From Actinomycetota bacterium (GTDB lineage: Bacteria; Actinomycetota; Actinomycetes; Nanopelagicales; Nanopelagicaceae), in the NCBI GenBank assembly GCA_009701945.1, contig WLJF01000003.1, forward strand, positions 1 through 17,759: a DNA stretch of 17,759 nucleotides, written 5' to 3'. Below the pieces are notes generated by a model. That model was not told the origin of the DNA, did not search any database, and saw only the letters and a program-made list of their open reading frames with translations. The number at the start of each line of letters is the position of its first letter. The first letter of the stretch is position 1. The translations under genes were made by a program, and so were the position numbers. Positions 7,609 through 15,880 of the stretch are shown in pieces.

Positions 7609-8556
7609 CTAATCGATCGTGACGTAGTTAGGGCTAGCGTAGTAGCCATCTGACATTTTCATGCGTTGCATCAGTAAGTCATTGAGTAGAGCGCTGGCAC
7701 CGATGCGAAATAGGTTCGGAGTCAACCATTCCGGCCCAGCTGTCTCATTGACCAGCACAAGTTGCTTGATTGCATCCTTTGTTGTTCTGATGCCACCTGC
7801 AGGCTTCACACCAATTCTGCGTTGAGTAATTGCGTAGAAATCACGCACTGCTTCCAGCATCACAAGGACGACTGGAGGAGTTGCTGCGGGAGCAACTTTT
7901 CCAGTGGAGGTCTTGATGAAATCGGCGCCTGCGAGCATTGCAAGAAAAGAAGCCTTGCGAACATTGTCATAGGTAACAAGCTCGCCAGTTTCAAAGATAA
8001 CTTTGAGATGTGCCTTATCTCCACAGACTTCTCTGATTTTCACAATTTCATCAAAAACCAAACCGTATTTACCAGCAAGAAAAGCCCCGCGATCGATCAC
8101 CATATCGATTTCGCCAGCACCTGCATTGATTGCATCTTGCGTATCTTGAATCTTTACTTCCATAGATGCGCGCCCTGATGGAAATGCAGTAGACACTGCC
8201 GCTACAGGAACATGTTCTCCACCGATTGCATCAAGATGTGTGCGAGCAATTTCGACCATATCGTTATAGACACAGACCGCGCCAACGCTTGGAACAGTTG
8301 GATCTGTGGGATCAGGTCTTACTGCTTTAGAACATAGCGCTCGGACTTTGCCAGGTGTGTCAGCACCTTCTAGCGTTGTGAGGTCAACCATGGAGATTGC
8401 AGTTTCAATTGCCCACTTCTTACTTGTTGTCTTAATACTTCTAGTCGCAAGCATCGCAGCTCGTGCCTCTGCGCCAACTTGATCGACGCCAGATAGTTGA
8501 TCAAGGTATTGAATAAGAGATTTCTCTGATCCATCAACTAGGCCATAGAAACTCAT
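7609..8556 (-). CDS. deoC: Deoxyribose-phosphate aldolase
   Basis: A 315-residue class I aldolase cleaving 2-deoxyribose 5-phosphate to glyceraldehyde 3-phosphate and acetaldehyde in the cytoplasm. The Schiff-base lysine is K215 in FIKTSTGK (213-220), and the second catalytic lysine is K251 in GVKPAGGIRT. An aspartate of the proton relay is probably D151 in EIDMVID. The protein is longer than the E. coli enzyme (259 residues) and nearer the animal-type length (about 318), with an N-terminal helical extension and a C-terminal tail ending NYVTID. The start codon overlaps the upstream mutase stop as ATGA. It sits between a phosphohexomutase-family enzyme that could supply its substrate and two aldehyde dehydrogenase-family genes that could handle the acetaldehyde. 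Confidence 0.95.
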   Translation of the reverse strand: MSFYGLVDGSEKSLIQYLDQLSGVDQVGAEARAAMLATRSIKTTSKKWAIETAISMVDLTTLEGADTPGKVRALCSKAVRPDPTDPTVPSVGAVCVYNDMVEIARTHLDAIGGEHVPVAAVSTAFPSGRASMEVKIQDTQDAINAGAGEIDMVIDRGAFLAGKYGLVFDEIVKIREVCGDKAHLKVIFETGELVTYDNVRKASFLAMLAGADFIKTSTGKVAPAATPPVVLVMLEAVRDFYAITQRRIGVKPAGGIRTTKDAIKQLVLVNETAGPEWLTPNLFRIGASALLNDLLMQRMKMSDGYYASPNYVTID

Positions 8557-10169
8557 GAAAGCAATTCTTTCAGAGGCTGGCGAATCTCGTCGAGTAATTT
8601 CTGTGATTCATCAGACGTTGAAGTGACAACTTCGATATAACACTTCATCTTCGCCTCGGTGCCTGATGGGCGCACGATGATGCGAATGCCCCCTGCTAGC
8701 CAGATGCGAAGACCATCTGTTGGTGGCAGTCCATCGCGAGGTGCTGCTAAGTCATCGATAGATTCGACTGCTCGCCCTGCAATCTCACGTGGTGGGTTAG
8801 TGCGAAGGCCAGCTAGCAGATGTGTAATTGCAGACATATCTGTTACTCGAATAGAGATCTGTTCAGTGCCATGGAAGCCATGTCGTTCCCATACTTGATT
8901 GAGAAGATCCGAAATCGTTAAACCATCGCGCTTGAGGTCGACTGCAATTTGGGCCAAGAAGATTGCTGCAGAGATTCCATCTTTATCATTGACGTTATCA
9001 GAGTCAACCGCATAACCAATTGCTTCCTCATATCCGAAGGCAAGATTTTCAATCTTTGCAATCCATTTAAATCCTGTGAGAACTTCTTGGAAATCTATGC
9101 CGTAGTGGCCACTAATCTTTCTTAAAGTTGAAGAGGAGACGATGGAGTTAGCAAAGCTTCCCTTCGGCTTTGAACGAGCAATCCATTCACCAAAAACAAT
9201 GCCAAGCTCATCTCCGCGAAGCATGCGCCAGCCCACTTTTGGGTCATTAATTGCAGCAGCGCAGCGATCTGCATCGGGATCATTTGCTATAACAAGGTCT
9301 GCACCAAAATCATGCGCCTTCTTGAGAGCTAAATCAATAGCTCCTGGTTCCTCTGGGTTAGGAAATGCGACGGTCGGAAAATCTGGATCTGGCGTGCATT
9401 GCTCATCTACAAGAATGAGAGTGGCAAATCCTGCATGGTTAAAAACTCTTTGAATCGTCTCTGTTCCCACTCCATGCATAGCGGTATAAACAATCTTGAG
9501 ATCACCAGGGCGTGGAGCAAGTGCTGAGGTTCGCTTTACATACTGGGTGATGACATCTTCACCCAGCACAGTCCACTTACGTCCACGGGTGATTGATTTT
9601 AAGGATGTGACGGCAGAAATTTCTGTTGCAATAAATCCATCAGTTGGATTGATGATTTGTGAAGATGCATAGTCGATTCCATCGGCAACAGGCCCCACAT
9701 AAACTTTATAACCATTATCTTGCGGAGGATTATGGCTTGCTGTCACCATGATTCCGATATCGCATCCAAGATGTGCTGTTGCAAAGGCAAGTACAGGGGT
9801 GGGTAGCGGGCGTGGAAGCACGTAGACATCCATTCCAGCACCACTCATGATTTCAGCGGTTTCAATGGTGTAATCCTCTGATCCATAACGAGCATCGCGT
9901 CCAATAACGACCTTCGCCATTCCACGTTTTTTCATATATGAAGCAATACCTGCTGCTGTGCGACCGACAACTGCGCGGTTCATGCAGGATGGTCCAGGAC
10001 CTATGGGGCCGCGAAGACCTGCAGTGCCGAATTGGAGAAAACCATTGAAGTACTTACCTAGTGTCGTTTCATCTTCTGCATCCAGCAGCGATTGAAGCTG
10101 GGCAGCGGTCTTGGGATCTGGATCGTCAGCAATCCACGCTTGAACTTCAGCGCGCAGAGTGGGATTCAT
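8553..10169 (-). CDS. Phosphohexomutase-family enzyme (PmmB/PgcA type), possible phosphopentomutase
   Basis: A 538-residue alpha-D-phosphohexomutase (phosphoglucomutase/phosphomannomutase) with all four domains. The phosphoserine loop TASHNP is at 143-148 (S145), the metal loop DPDADR at 297-302, the sugar-binding loop GYEEAIGY at 379-386 and the phosphate-binding RPSGTE at 500-505. FGTAGLRG near 47-54 is typical of the long PgcA/PmmB subgroup. Family members move phosphate between the 1 and 6 positions of hexoses; some act on pentoses. Because it lies between a nucleoside phosphorylase and deoC and no deoB is seen here, I infer that it converts (deoxy)ribose 1-phosphate to the 5-phosphate. 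That specificity is not visible in the motifs. The gap to the upstream gene is 18 bases and there is no Shine-Dalgarno. Confidence 0.88.
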   Translation of the reverse strand: MNPTLRAEVQAWIADDPDPKTAAQLQSLLDAEDETTLGKYFNGFLQFGTAGLRGPIGPGPSCMNRAVVGRTAAGIASYMKKRGMAKVVIGRDARYGSEDYTIETAEIMSGAGMDVYVLPRPLPTPVLAFATAHLGCDIGIMVTASHNPPQDNGYKVYVGPVADGIDYASSQIINPTDGFIATEISAVTSLKSITRGRKWTVLGEDVITQYVKRTSALAPRPGDLKIVYTAMHGVGTETIQRVFNHAGFATLILVDEQCTPDPDFPTVAFPNPEEPGAIDLALKKAHDFGADLVIANDPDADRCAAAINDPKVGWRMLRGDELGIVFGEWIARSKPKGSFANSIVSSSTLRKISGHYGIDFQEVLTGFKWIAKIENLAFGYEEAIGYAVDSDNVNDKDGISAAIFLAQIAVDLKRDGLTISDLLNQVWERHGFHGTEQISIRVTDMSAITHLLAGLRTNPPREIAGRAVESIDDLAAPRDGLPPTDGLRIWLAGGIRIIVRPSGTEAKMKCYIEVVTSTSDESQKLLDEIRQPLKELLS

Positions 10170-10175
10170 AAATGA

Positions 10176-10181
10176 AGTTTA
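10176..10181 (-). promoter_or_regulatory. Possible -10 element for a leaderless pmmB-deoC-ALDH transcript
   Basis: TAAACT on the minus strand (TANNNT) lies six bases before ATG 10169, in the 18-base gap after punA, where no Shine-Dalgarno is present. This spacing would place transcription initiation on the start codon. Such a match is not rare by chance, so the call is weak. Confidence 0.3.
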
Positions 10182-10187
10182 ATCGCG

Positions 10188-11018
10188 TTAGACGAGTTTA
10201 GGAATAGTGTTCTTGAGCAGCGTTCCCATGCGATCTGCTGCAGCTTTTCCAGCAGCGATTACTTCTTCATGGTTTAACTTCTCGCCGGTAACACCAGCAG
10301 CAGCATTGGTAACGAGTGAGATACCTAAAACTTCTGCACCGAGTGCATGTGCTGCAATTGCTTCAGGAACTGTAGACATTCCAACAAGGTCAGCACCCAT
10401 GGTGCGCATCATCAAGATTTCAGCTGGTGTTTCATATGTAGGACCACGCCAATGCACATAGACACCTTCAGAGAGAGATGAATCTTCCTTCTTTACAATC
10501 TCACGAATGCGCTTGCTATAGAGATCGGTGAGATCGATAAATGTTGCGCCAGATAGGGGAGATGCAGCGGTAAGAGAGATGTGATCACGAATGATGACAG
10601 GTTGACCCACCTTGTAAGAAGTATTGATACCACCACATGCATTGGTAAGGATGACAACTTTGCAGCCTGCTTTGACTGCTGTACGGACTCCGTGCACAAC
10701 AGGCTCCATACCTTTGCCCTCGTACAAGTGTGTGCGACCAAGAAATACAAGCGCGCGGATAGTCTTTCCATTTTCAACGATCTCATAAGAGCGAACTTTT
10801 CCGGAATGACCTTCAACTGCAGGTGCAAAAAACCCAGTGATTTCATGGGCATCGCACTCGTATGCAGGTGCACCGAGCGCATCAGCTGCAGTCACCCAAC
10901 CAGAACCCATCACGAGTGCAACATCGTGAGAAGCAACGCCAGTGCGTTCTGCGATTTCAGCCGCCGCTTTTGTAGCAGCAGCTAGTGGATCAGAGTAGAG
11001 AAGATCAGTTGAGGTCAT
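10188..11018 (-). CDS. punA: Purine nucleoside phosphorylase (trimeric type)
   Basis: A 276-residue purine nucleoside phosphorylase of the trimeric, 6-oxopurine class, cleaving inosine, guanosine and their deoxy forms to base plus (deoxy)ribose 1-phosphate. The phosphate site is seen in GSGW (38-41), H71 of GHSG, and GRTHLYEG (94-101). The base-binding residues are E196 in [10 protein letters not shown] (192-201) and N238 in TNAAAG, the Glu/Asn pair typical of the human-like trimeric enzymes rather than the hexameric DeoD type. VGMSTVPEA at 212-220 is also conserved. The start overlaps the stop of the carboxylase alpha gene as ATGA. It would take the inosine made by Add and pass the sugar phosphate to the mutase encoded next. 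Confidence 0.95.
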   Translation of the reverse strand: MTSTDLLYSDPLAAATKAAAEIAERTGVASHDVALVMGSGWVTAADALGAPAYECDAHEITGFFAPAVEGHSGKVRSYEIVENGKTIRALVFLGRTHLYEGKGMEPVVHGVRTAVKAGCKVVILTNACGGINTSYKVGQPVIIRDHISLTAASPLSGATFIDLTDLYSKRIREIVKKEDSSLSEGVYVHWRGPTYETPAEILMMRTMGADLVGMSTVPEAIAAHALGAEVLGISLVTNAAAGVTGEKLNHEEVIAAGKAAADRMGTLLKNTIPKLV

Positions 11019-12733
11019 GCCTCAATAATGTCACAGAGAACTGTTCCGCTGGCCACGGTCTCACCGATGACAGCTTTTAGGTTCTTAATCACACCTGACT
11101 TGTGGGCGTTCAGAGGTTGCTCCATCTTCATCGCTTCAAGAACGATGATGAGTTCTCCAGCTTCAACGCTCTGGCCCTCTTCAACTGCAATCTTTACGAC
11201 AGTGCCCTGCATAGGACTTGAGAGCCCTGTTCCTGTTGAGCCGCCTCCTGATGATTGCTTTGCGCGATGGCGCTTCACAACAGGTTCTGGTGCATGAACG
11301 AGAATTTCAAAGCGCTTTCCATTGACTTCAGCGACGAGTTTTTCTGCAGCAACGCGAGTCTGTATCTCTGCAGCAGTTGATTCAAAGGCAGAGATTTCGT
11401 TCTTAAATTCATTTTCGATATAGCTCGTGTAGACCTTGAAGACTTCTGTATATGCAGGATCTTCGAGGATTGCACGGTGGAAAGGAAGCGCAGTAGCAAG
11501 GCCACCTACTTCGAATTCAGCGAGTGCGCGACGTGCGCGCTGGATTGCTTCTTTGCGCGTTGCGCCAGTGACAATCAACTTTGCAAGCAGCGAATCAAAA
11601 TTTCCGCCGATGACATCACCATTACGGAAACCTGCATCAACTCGGACACCAGGACCTGTTGGGATATTCCAAGCAGTGATGCGACCTGGAGCTGGCAAGA
11701 ATGATCGTCCAGGATCTTCACCATTGATACGGAACTCAATGGAGTGCCCACGAATAACTGGGTCATCAAATCCAAGGCTTTCACCCATTGCAATACGGAA
11801 TTGTTCGCGCACAAGATCGATTCCTGTTACCTCTTCAGATACTGGGTGCTCAACTTGTAGACGTGTGTTTACCTCAAGGAATGAGATTGTTCCGTCGAGA
11901 CCGACGAGGAATTCACATGTGCCGGCGCCGATATAACCAGCTTCTTTCATGATTGCTTTACTTGAGCGATAGAGCTCTTCGTTCTGTGCATCAGTAAGAA
12001 ATGGTGCAGGTGCTTCTTCTACAAGTTTCTGATGGCGACGTTGCAATGAGCAATCGCGAGTTGAAATAACCACTGCATGCCCATGTTTATCAACAAGTAC
12101 TTGAGTTTCAACGTGACGAGGTTTATCGAGATAGCGCTCAACAAAGCACTCACCGCGCCCAAAGCCTGCAATAGCTTCACGAACTGCAGATGCATAGAGC
12201 TCAGGAATTTCTTCCATAGTGCGCGCCACTTTAAGTCCGCGGCCTCCGCCACCAAATGCAGCCTTGATAGCAACAGGAAGTCCATGCTCCTTGGCAAAGG
12301 CAACTACTTCTTCATGGCCAGTAACAGGATCTTTCGTTCCTGCTACAAGTGGTGCACCCGCCTTAGCTGCAATGCGACGAGCCGAGACTTTATCTCCGAG
12401 TGCGCTGATAGCTGCAGGTGGGGGACCAATCCAGATTAGGCCAGCATCCAGAACCGCTTGAGCAAAATGCGCATTCTCTGAGAGGAATCCATATCCAGGG
12501 TGCACCGCATCAGCACCAGACTCTTTTGCAAGAGCAATAATTTTAGGGATATTGAGGTAAGTATCTTTAGCAACTGTGCCATTGAGTGAATAAGCGAAAT
12601 CTGCACTCTGTGCATGCAGTGCATCGCGATCTTCTTCAGAGTACATCGCCACAGATTCAAGTCCGTGGTCTTTACATGCACGTATAACGCGAAGAGCAAT
12701 CTCTCCTCGATTTGCTATCAATACGCGTTTCAT
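11015..12733 (-). CDS. accA: Acyl-CoA carboxylase alpha subunit (biotin carboxylase + biotin carrier)
   Basis: A 572-residue alpha subunit of the actinobacterial acetyl-/propionyl-CoA carboxylase, carrying biotin carboxylase and carrier domains on one chain. The N-terminal [15 protein letters not shown] begins the carboxylase; the ATP-grasp glycine loop GGGGRGLK is at 161-168, [12 protein letters not shown] at about 231-242 and [13 protein letters not shown] at 285-297. After a glycine-rich linker, the carrier domain ends the protein with EAMKME; biotin would attach to K536. I chose ATG 12733: AAGGAG lies five bases upstream and the codon overlaps the maf stop as ATGA. An upstream in-frame ATG at 12757 would add eight residues before the conserved start and has no such support. 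The partner beta subunit is encoded three genes upstream and the biotin ligase lies divergently beyond it. Confidence 0.95.
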   Translation of the reverse strand: MKRVLIANRGEIALRVIRACKDHGLESVAMYSEEDRDALHAQSADFAYSLNGTVAKDTYLNIPKIIALAKESGADAVHPGYGFLSENAHFAQAVLDAGLIWIGPPPAAISALGDKVSARRIAAKAGAPLVAGTKDPVTGHEEVVAFAKEHGLPVAIKAAFGGGGRGLKVARTMEEIPELYASAVREAIAGFGRGECFVERYLDKPRHVETQVLVDKHGHAVVISTRDCSLQRRHQKLVEEAPAPFLTDAQNEELYRSSKAIMKEAGYIGAGTCEFLVGLDGTISFLEVNTRLQVEHPVSEEVTGIDLVREQFRIAMGESLGFDDPVIRGHSIEFRINGEDPGRSFLPAPGRITAWNIPTGPGVRVDAGFRNGDVIGGNFDSLLAKLIVTGATRKEAIQRARRALAEFEVGGLATALPFHRAILEDPAYTEVFKVYTSYIENEFKNEISAFESTAAEIQTRVAAEKLVAEVNGKRFEILVHAPEPVVKRHRAKQSSGGGSTGTGLSSPMQGTVVKIAVEEGQSVEAGELIIVLEAMKMEQPLNAHKSGVIKNLKAVIGETVASGTVLCDIIEA

Positions 12734-13332
12734 GACATCTCCTTGACTTGAGGCCAAGAATAACCAAGTTGCTTCATTGCGTTACGAAGAAATGGCATCG
12801 ATATGCCCACAACATTGGTGTAATCGCCCTCAATCACAGGAATAAATGGACTTCCGAAGCCATCGAGAGTAAATCCTCCGGCAACATGTAAAGGCTCTTC
12901 AGATGCTACGTAATCAGCAATCTCTTCCTCTGTCATATCTGTAAAAGTGACTTTCGTAGTCACGCGATCAGCAATCTCTATTCCTTGCTCTGTATCAATG
13001 ATGCAATGCCCTGTGTGGAGGAGTCCTGTTCGACCACTGATCTTCTGTGCTCGCTCAATCGCAATCTCGGGTGTTCCAGGCTTGCCAAAAGAGATGCCGT
13101 CCACATCAAATGTTGAATCACACCCAATGATGATTGCTGGGTAATCAATCATCTCGCGAACCGTGTGAGCCTTCGATATTGCAAGAGCAATCACCATATC
13201 AACAGGAGCCATGGCATTGAAGAAATCAGTCTCTTCATCAACATTGCTGACGATGATTGTTGGCTTAAGCCCTGCATCTTCAAGTAGGCGTCGTCGCGAA
13301 GTTGATTGTGATGCTAAAACAATACGAGGCAT
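12730..13332 (-). CDS. maf: Maf/Ham1-family nucleoside triphosphate pyrophosphatase
   Basis: A 200-residue Maf-family protein, which hydrolyses non-canonical or canonical nucleoside triphosphates to monophosphates and pyrophosphate. The N-terminal motif [12 protein letters not shown] (6-17) gives the SxSxxR phosphate-binding signature, D72 in IIGCDST is the metal/catalytic aspartate, [10 protein letters not shown] (82-91) contains the conserved lysine K84, and [10 protein letters not shown] is the C-terminal conserved stretch. It lies inside the acyl-CoA carboxylase cluster, an arrangement also known from mycobacteria (accE5, then Rv3282). The start is ATG 13332, which directly follows the TAA of the small epsilon gene in the same frame, and there is no Shine-Dalgarno, so coupled translation is likely. 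Its substrate subclass cannot be assigned from what I see. Confidence 0.9.
   Translation of the reverse strand: MPRIVLASQSTSRRRLLEDAGLKPTIIVSNVDEETDFFNAMAPVDMVIALAISKAHTVREMIDYPAIIIGCDSTFDVDGISFGKPGTPEIAIERAQKISGRTGLLHTGHCIIDTEQGIEIADRVTTKVTFTDMTEEEIADYVASEEPLHVAGGFTLDGFGSPFIPVIEGDYTNVVGISMPFLRNAMKQLGYSWPQVKEMS
12739..12744 (-). promoter_or_regulatory. Strong Shine-Dalgarno deciding the accA start
   Basis: AAGGAG on the minus strand, inside the last codons of maf, lies five bases before ATG 12733. It rules in favour of this start over the in-frame ATG at 12757. Confidence 0.8.
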
Positions 13333-13515
13333 TTATCGATGCTTTCGTGCGCTGAAGGTAAGTTGATGTGGCAGGGGCTGACGTAGTTGAGGAAGTGCAA
13401 AGACGCTTCGCTTAATGACAGGTTTGATGTCGACAGCTTTGTGGTTTGCCAATACCGCCTGAAGAGCAAGAAGTTCTTCAGGCGTTGGATTGCCCGCAGT
13501 GACAGTAAATTTCAT
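13333..13515 (-). CDS. accE: Acyl-CoA carboxylase epsilon-like small subunit
   Basis: A 60-residue protein starting MKFTVTAGNPTPEELLALQAVL. This N-terminal pattern, a short strand followed by GNPTPEEL and a helix, is that of the actinobacterial acyl-CoA carboxylase epsilon subunits (ACC_epsilon family, AccE5 in mycobacteria). In those organisms epsilon binds and stimulates the alpha/beta carboxylase. The remainder is short and basic, ending FSARKHR, and the gene is near the lower end of the family's size. It starts two bases after the beta subunit stop, the normal position for accE, which supports the call more than sequence alone. No Shine-Dalgarno is visible. Its TAA abuts the ATG of maf in the same frame. 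Confidence 0.78.
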   Translation of the reverse strand: MKFTVTAGNPTPEELLALQAVLANHKAVDIKPVIKRSVFALPQLRQPLPHQLTFSARKHR

Positions 13516-13517
13516 TC

Positions 13518-15089
13518 TTATAGAGGAATATTTCCGTGCTTACGAGCAGGCAAGGTATCGCGCTTAGTCTTTAACGTGCGAAATGCCTTTGTGATGTATT
13601 GACGTGAATCTTCAGGTTCAATCACGCTATCGATTGTTCCGCGCTCTGCAGCCAAGTATGGATTGGAGAACTTCTCGGTGTACTCGGTAATGAGTTCAGC
13701 GCGCTTTGCATCTTGATCCTTAGCTTCTGCTAAATCTTTGCGATAGAGAATATTGACGGCTCCTTGTGCACCCATTACTGCAATTTCAGCGCTAGGCCAC
13801 GCAAAGTTGATATCACTGCCAAGGTATTTTGAACCCATAACAATAAATGCTCCACCGTATGCCTTACGAGTAATAAGGGTTACAAGAGGCACTGATGCTT
13901 CAGCGTAGGCGTAGAGAAGCTTTGCGCCGCGACGAATGATGCCATTCCACTCTTGCTCAGTTCCTGGCATAAATCCAGGTACGTCAACGAGAGTAAGGAT
14001 TGGAATATTAAATGCATCGCAGAAACGCAAGAAGCGAGCTGCCTTCTCTGATGAGTTGATATCAAGTGTTCCAGCAAGTTGTGACGGCTGGTTAGCAATG
14101 ATTCCGATGGATTGACCTTCGATTCGCGCAAAGCCAACCACAATATTTGGAGCATAGAGCGCATGTACTTCTAGGAATTCACCTTCATCAACAAGTGCCT
14201 GAATGAGTGATTTCATGTCATAAGGCTGGTTAGGACTATCAGGGATTAATGTATTGAGGGCAGTATCAGATGCGCTCTTATCAAGTGTCTCTGTAGGTGG
14301 AAGGACAGGAGATCCATCCATATTATTTGATGGAAGATAAGACAAGAGTGCCTTCACATAATCAATCGCATCAGCTTCAGAATCTGCCATGTAATGCGCG
14401 TTTCCAGATTTGGTGTTGTGAGTAAAGGCTCCGCCGAGCTCTTCCATTCCAACATCTTCGCCTGTAACAGTCTTGATGACATCAGGACCAGTAATAAACA
14501 TGTTTGAGGTCTCCTTCACCATAACGGTGAAGTCAGTGAGCGCTGGGGAATATGCAGATCCACCAGCACATGGACCGAGGATGAGTGAAATCTGAGGAAT
14601 GACACCTGATGAACGAGTGTTAAGGCGGAAGATTCTTCCGTAGCCATTAAGTGAGGCAACGCCTTCTTGGATTCGAGCTCCACCTGAATCGTTAATTCCA
14701 ATCAGTGGAATTCCTGACTTCAGCGCAAACTCAGCAATCTTCACAATCTTCTCTGCATGCACTTCACCGAGTGATCCACCAAAGACCGTGAAGTCTTGTG
14801 AATAGAGAGCAATTGGCCTGCCATCAACGGTTGCAGTTCCGATGATTACACCGTCGCCGTAAGGGCGGTTCTTCTCCATGCCAAAGTTTTGTGCGCGGTG
14901 ACGAGCGAACTCATCAATCTCAGTGAATGAATCAGGATCTACAAGCATCTCGATGCGTTCGCGAGCGGTTCCCTTGCCCTTGGCGTGCTGCTTCTCTTCT
15001 GCTCGGGCAGAACCAGCGTGGACGGCTTCATCAATTCTTTCGCGGAGGTCTTCGATTTTTCCCGCGGTAGTGTGCAGATCTGGGCTCAT
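13518..15089 (-). CDS. accD: Acyl-CoA carboxylase beta subunit (carboxyltransferase)
   Basis: A 523-residue biotin-dependent carboxyltransferase that moves the carboxyl group from carboxybiotin to acetyl-, propionyl- or another acyl-CoA, making malonyl- or methylmalonyl-CoA. The N-terminal domain has [14 protein letters not shown], the [10 protein letters not shown] segment, and [11 protein letters not shown] (about 133-143). The C-terminal domain has [12 protein letters not shown] (about 369-380) and [13 protein letters not shown] (about 409-421). In the latter the specificity position is I416 (see findings), which argues for acetyl-CoA or broad use. The start is probably ATG 15089 (MSPDLHTT), as in related proteins; ATG 15095 would add two residues. 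There is no Shine-Dalgarno, and a -10-like TACCTT lies six bases before 15089, suggesting a leaderless transcript. It heads the nine-gene minus-strand run. Confidence 0.94.
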   Translation of the reverse strand: MSPDLHTTAGKIEDLRERIDEAVHAGSARAEEKQHAKGKGTARERIEMLVDPDSFTEIDEFARHRAQNFGMEKNRPYGDGVIIGTATVDGRPIALYSQDFTVFGGSLGEVHAEKIVKIAEFALKSGIPLIGINDSGGARIQEGVASLNGYGRIFRLNTRSSGVIPQISLILGPCAGGSAYSPALTDFTVMVKETSNMFITGPDVIKTVTGEDVGMEELGGAFTHNTKSGNAHYMADSEADAIDYVKALLSYLPSNNMDGSPVLPPTETLDKSASDTALNTLIPDSPNQPYDMKSLIQALVDEGEFLEVHALYAPNIVVGFARIEGQSIGIIANQPSQLAGTLDINSSEKAARFLRFCDAFNIPILTLVDVPGFMPGTEQEWNGIIRRGAKLLYAYAEASVPLVTLITRKAYGGAFIVMGSKYLGSDINFAWPSAEIAVMGAQGAVNILYRKDLAEAKDQDAKRAELITEYTEKFSNPYLAAERGTIDSVIEPEDSRQYITKAFRTLKTKRDTLPARKHGNIPL

Positions 15090-15094
15090 GTACA

Positions 15095-15100
15095 TAAGGT
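15095..15100 (+). promoter_or_regulatory. Possible -10 element for birA (leaderless)
   Basis: TAAGGT on the plus strand lies seven bases before the GTG at 15108. The birA start has no Shine-Dalgarno and the divergent gene begins within 20 bases, so a leaderless transcript is plausible. Confidence 0.4.
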
Positions 15101-15101
15101 A
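15096..15101 (-). promoter_or_regulatory. Possible -10 element for accD (leaderless)
   Basis: TACCTT on the minus strand lies six bases before ATG 15089, so transcription could begin on the start codon. It overlaps by five bases a -10-like sequence on the other strand. No convincing -35 is visible at ideal spacing; TTGGCG at 15121-15126 is 19 bases away. Confidence 0.4.
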
Positions 15102-15107
15102 CTAGTC

Positions 15108-15875
15108 GTGAGCACAGTTGCGCCAAGACCACCGCTAGATACTTTGGTGATCTCAGAAAATATCTCGCGGTACTGGCGAGTAAGCGTGGTTGAAGTCACG
15201 GGCTCCACTCAAGACGATATTGCTCAATTGGTCGCAGAAGAAAAAGCTAAGCATGGCGAAGTTGTTGCAACGGAATATCAAAGTGCGGGACGTGGACGTC
15301 TTGATAGAAAATTCGATGCACCTACTTCGTCTGCTCTCATGTTCTCTCTCTATGTAAAACCAGAACGCGATAAGTCTGATTGGTCATTTCTCACATTACT
15401 CACAGGACTGAGTGCAATCTTCGCGCTAGCAAAGATTGATCCTACTTTTTCTCCCACTCTTAAATGGCCGAATGACATTGTTCTTGGTGAAGGTAAAGTC
15501 GGCGGAATCATCGCTCAAGTAAGTGGCGATGGAATCATTATTGGAGTTGGAATCAATGTTGGAATGACACAGGAAGAACTTCCTGTTGATCATGCAACAT
15601 CACTTGCACTCCACCATTTTCCAGTCCTTGATCGCAATCTCATACTTGCCTCTTTTCTGACTACCTTTGAAGAACTCTTCGAAAGATGGCAGAGCGGTGA
15701 AGATCTGCGTCATCTCTATTGCGAGCATTCTTCAACTATGGGGCAGCAGGTTCGTATTGAACATCCTGATGCAAGCTATAAGACGGGCAAAGCCGTTGAT
15801 GTCACGCCTGCCGGTGAACTCATTCTCGAAGATGGTTCTCGAGTAACAGTGGGGGACATCGTTCATCTACGATAG
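15108..15875 (+). CDS. birA: Biotin--[acetyl-CoA carboxylase] ligase, without DNA-binding domain
   Basis: A 255-residue biotin protein ligase. It activates biotin with ATP and attaches it to the carrier-domain lysine, presumably K536 of the divergent alpha subunit. GSTQDD (32-37) and GRGRLDR (61-67) form the biotinyl-AMP site, KWPNDI (119-124) and GKVGGIIAQ (129-137, catalytic lysine K130) complete the active site, and GVGINVG follows. There is no N-terminal winged-helix domain, so it is the monofunctional type and should not act as the biotin repressor. The open frame extends upstream to 14985 but that part overlaps the divergent gene. I chose GTG 15108 (MSTVAPRPPL), which has a TAAGGT -10-like sequence seven bases upstream. 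PurK follows after five bases. Confidence 0.9.
   Translation: MSTVAPRPPLDTLVISENISRYWRVSVVEVTGSTQDDIAQLVAEEKAKHGEVVATEYQSAGRGRLDRKFDAPTSSALMFSLYVKPERDKSDWSFLTLLTGLSAIFALAKIDPTFSPTLKWPNDIVLGEGKVGGIIAQVSGDGIIIGVGINVGMTQEELPVDHATSLALHHFPVLDRNLILASFLTTFEELFERWQSGEDLRHLYCEHSSTMGQQVRIEHPDASYKTGKAVDVTPAGELILEDGSRVTVGDIVHLR
15868..15873 (+). promoter_or_regulatory. Possible -10 element for a leaderless purK-purE transcript
   Basis: TACGAT at the end of birA lies seven bases before the GTG of purK, which lacks a Shine-Dalgarno. The spacing matches that proposed for birA. It could give the purine genes a transcript independent of birA, but a chance match is possible. Confidence 0.3.
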
Positions 15876-15880
15876 CTTCT

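Noticed and set aside
5297..8556. A bacterial microcompartment locus for deoxyribose use
   Set aside because: deoC and ALDH are adjacent, but there is no shell protein and no encapsulation-type extension on either enzyme.
12602..12623. Inverted repeat TGCACT ... AGTGCA around a TGCATGCA palindrome in accA
   Set aside because: Only six pairs with a ten-base loop inside a conserved coding region; easily explained by codon use.
14985..15107. A 41-residue upstream extension of birA
   Set aside because: It would overlap the divergent carboxyltransferase start by more than 100 bases, has no similarity to biotin ligases, and GTG 15108 gives a family-typical start.
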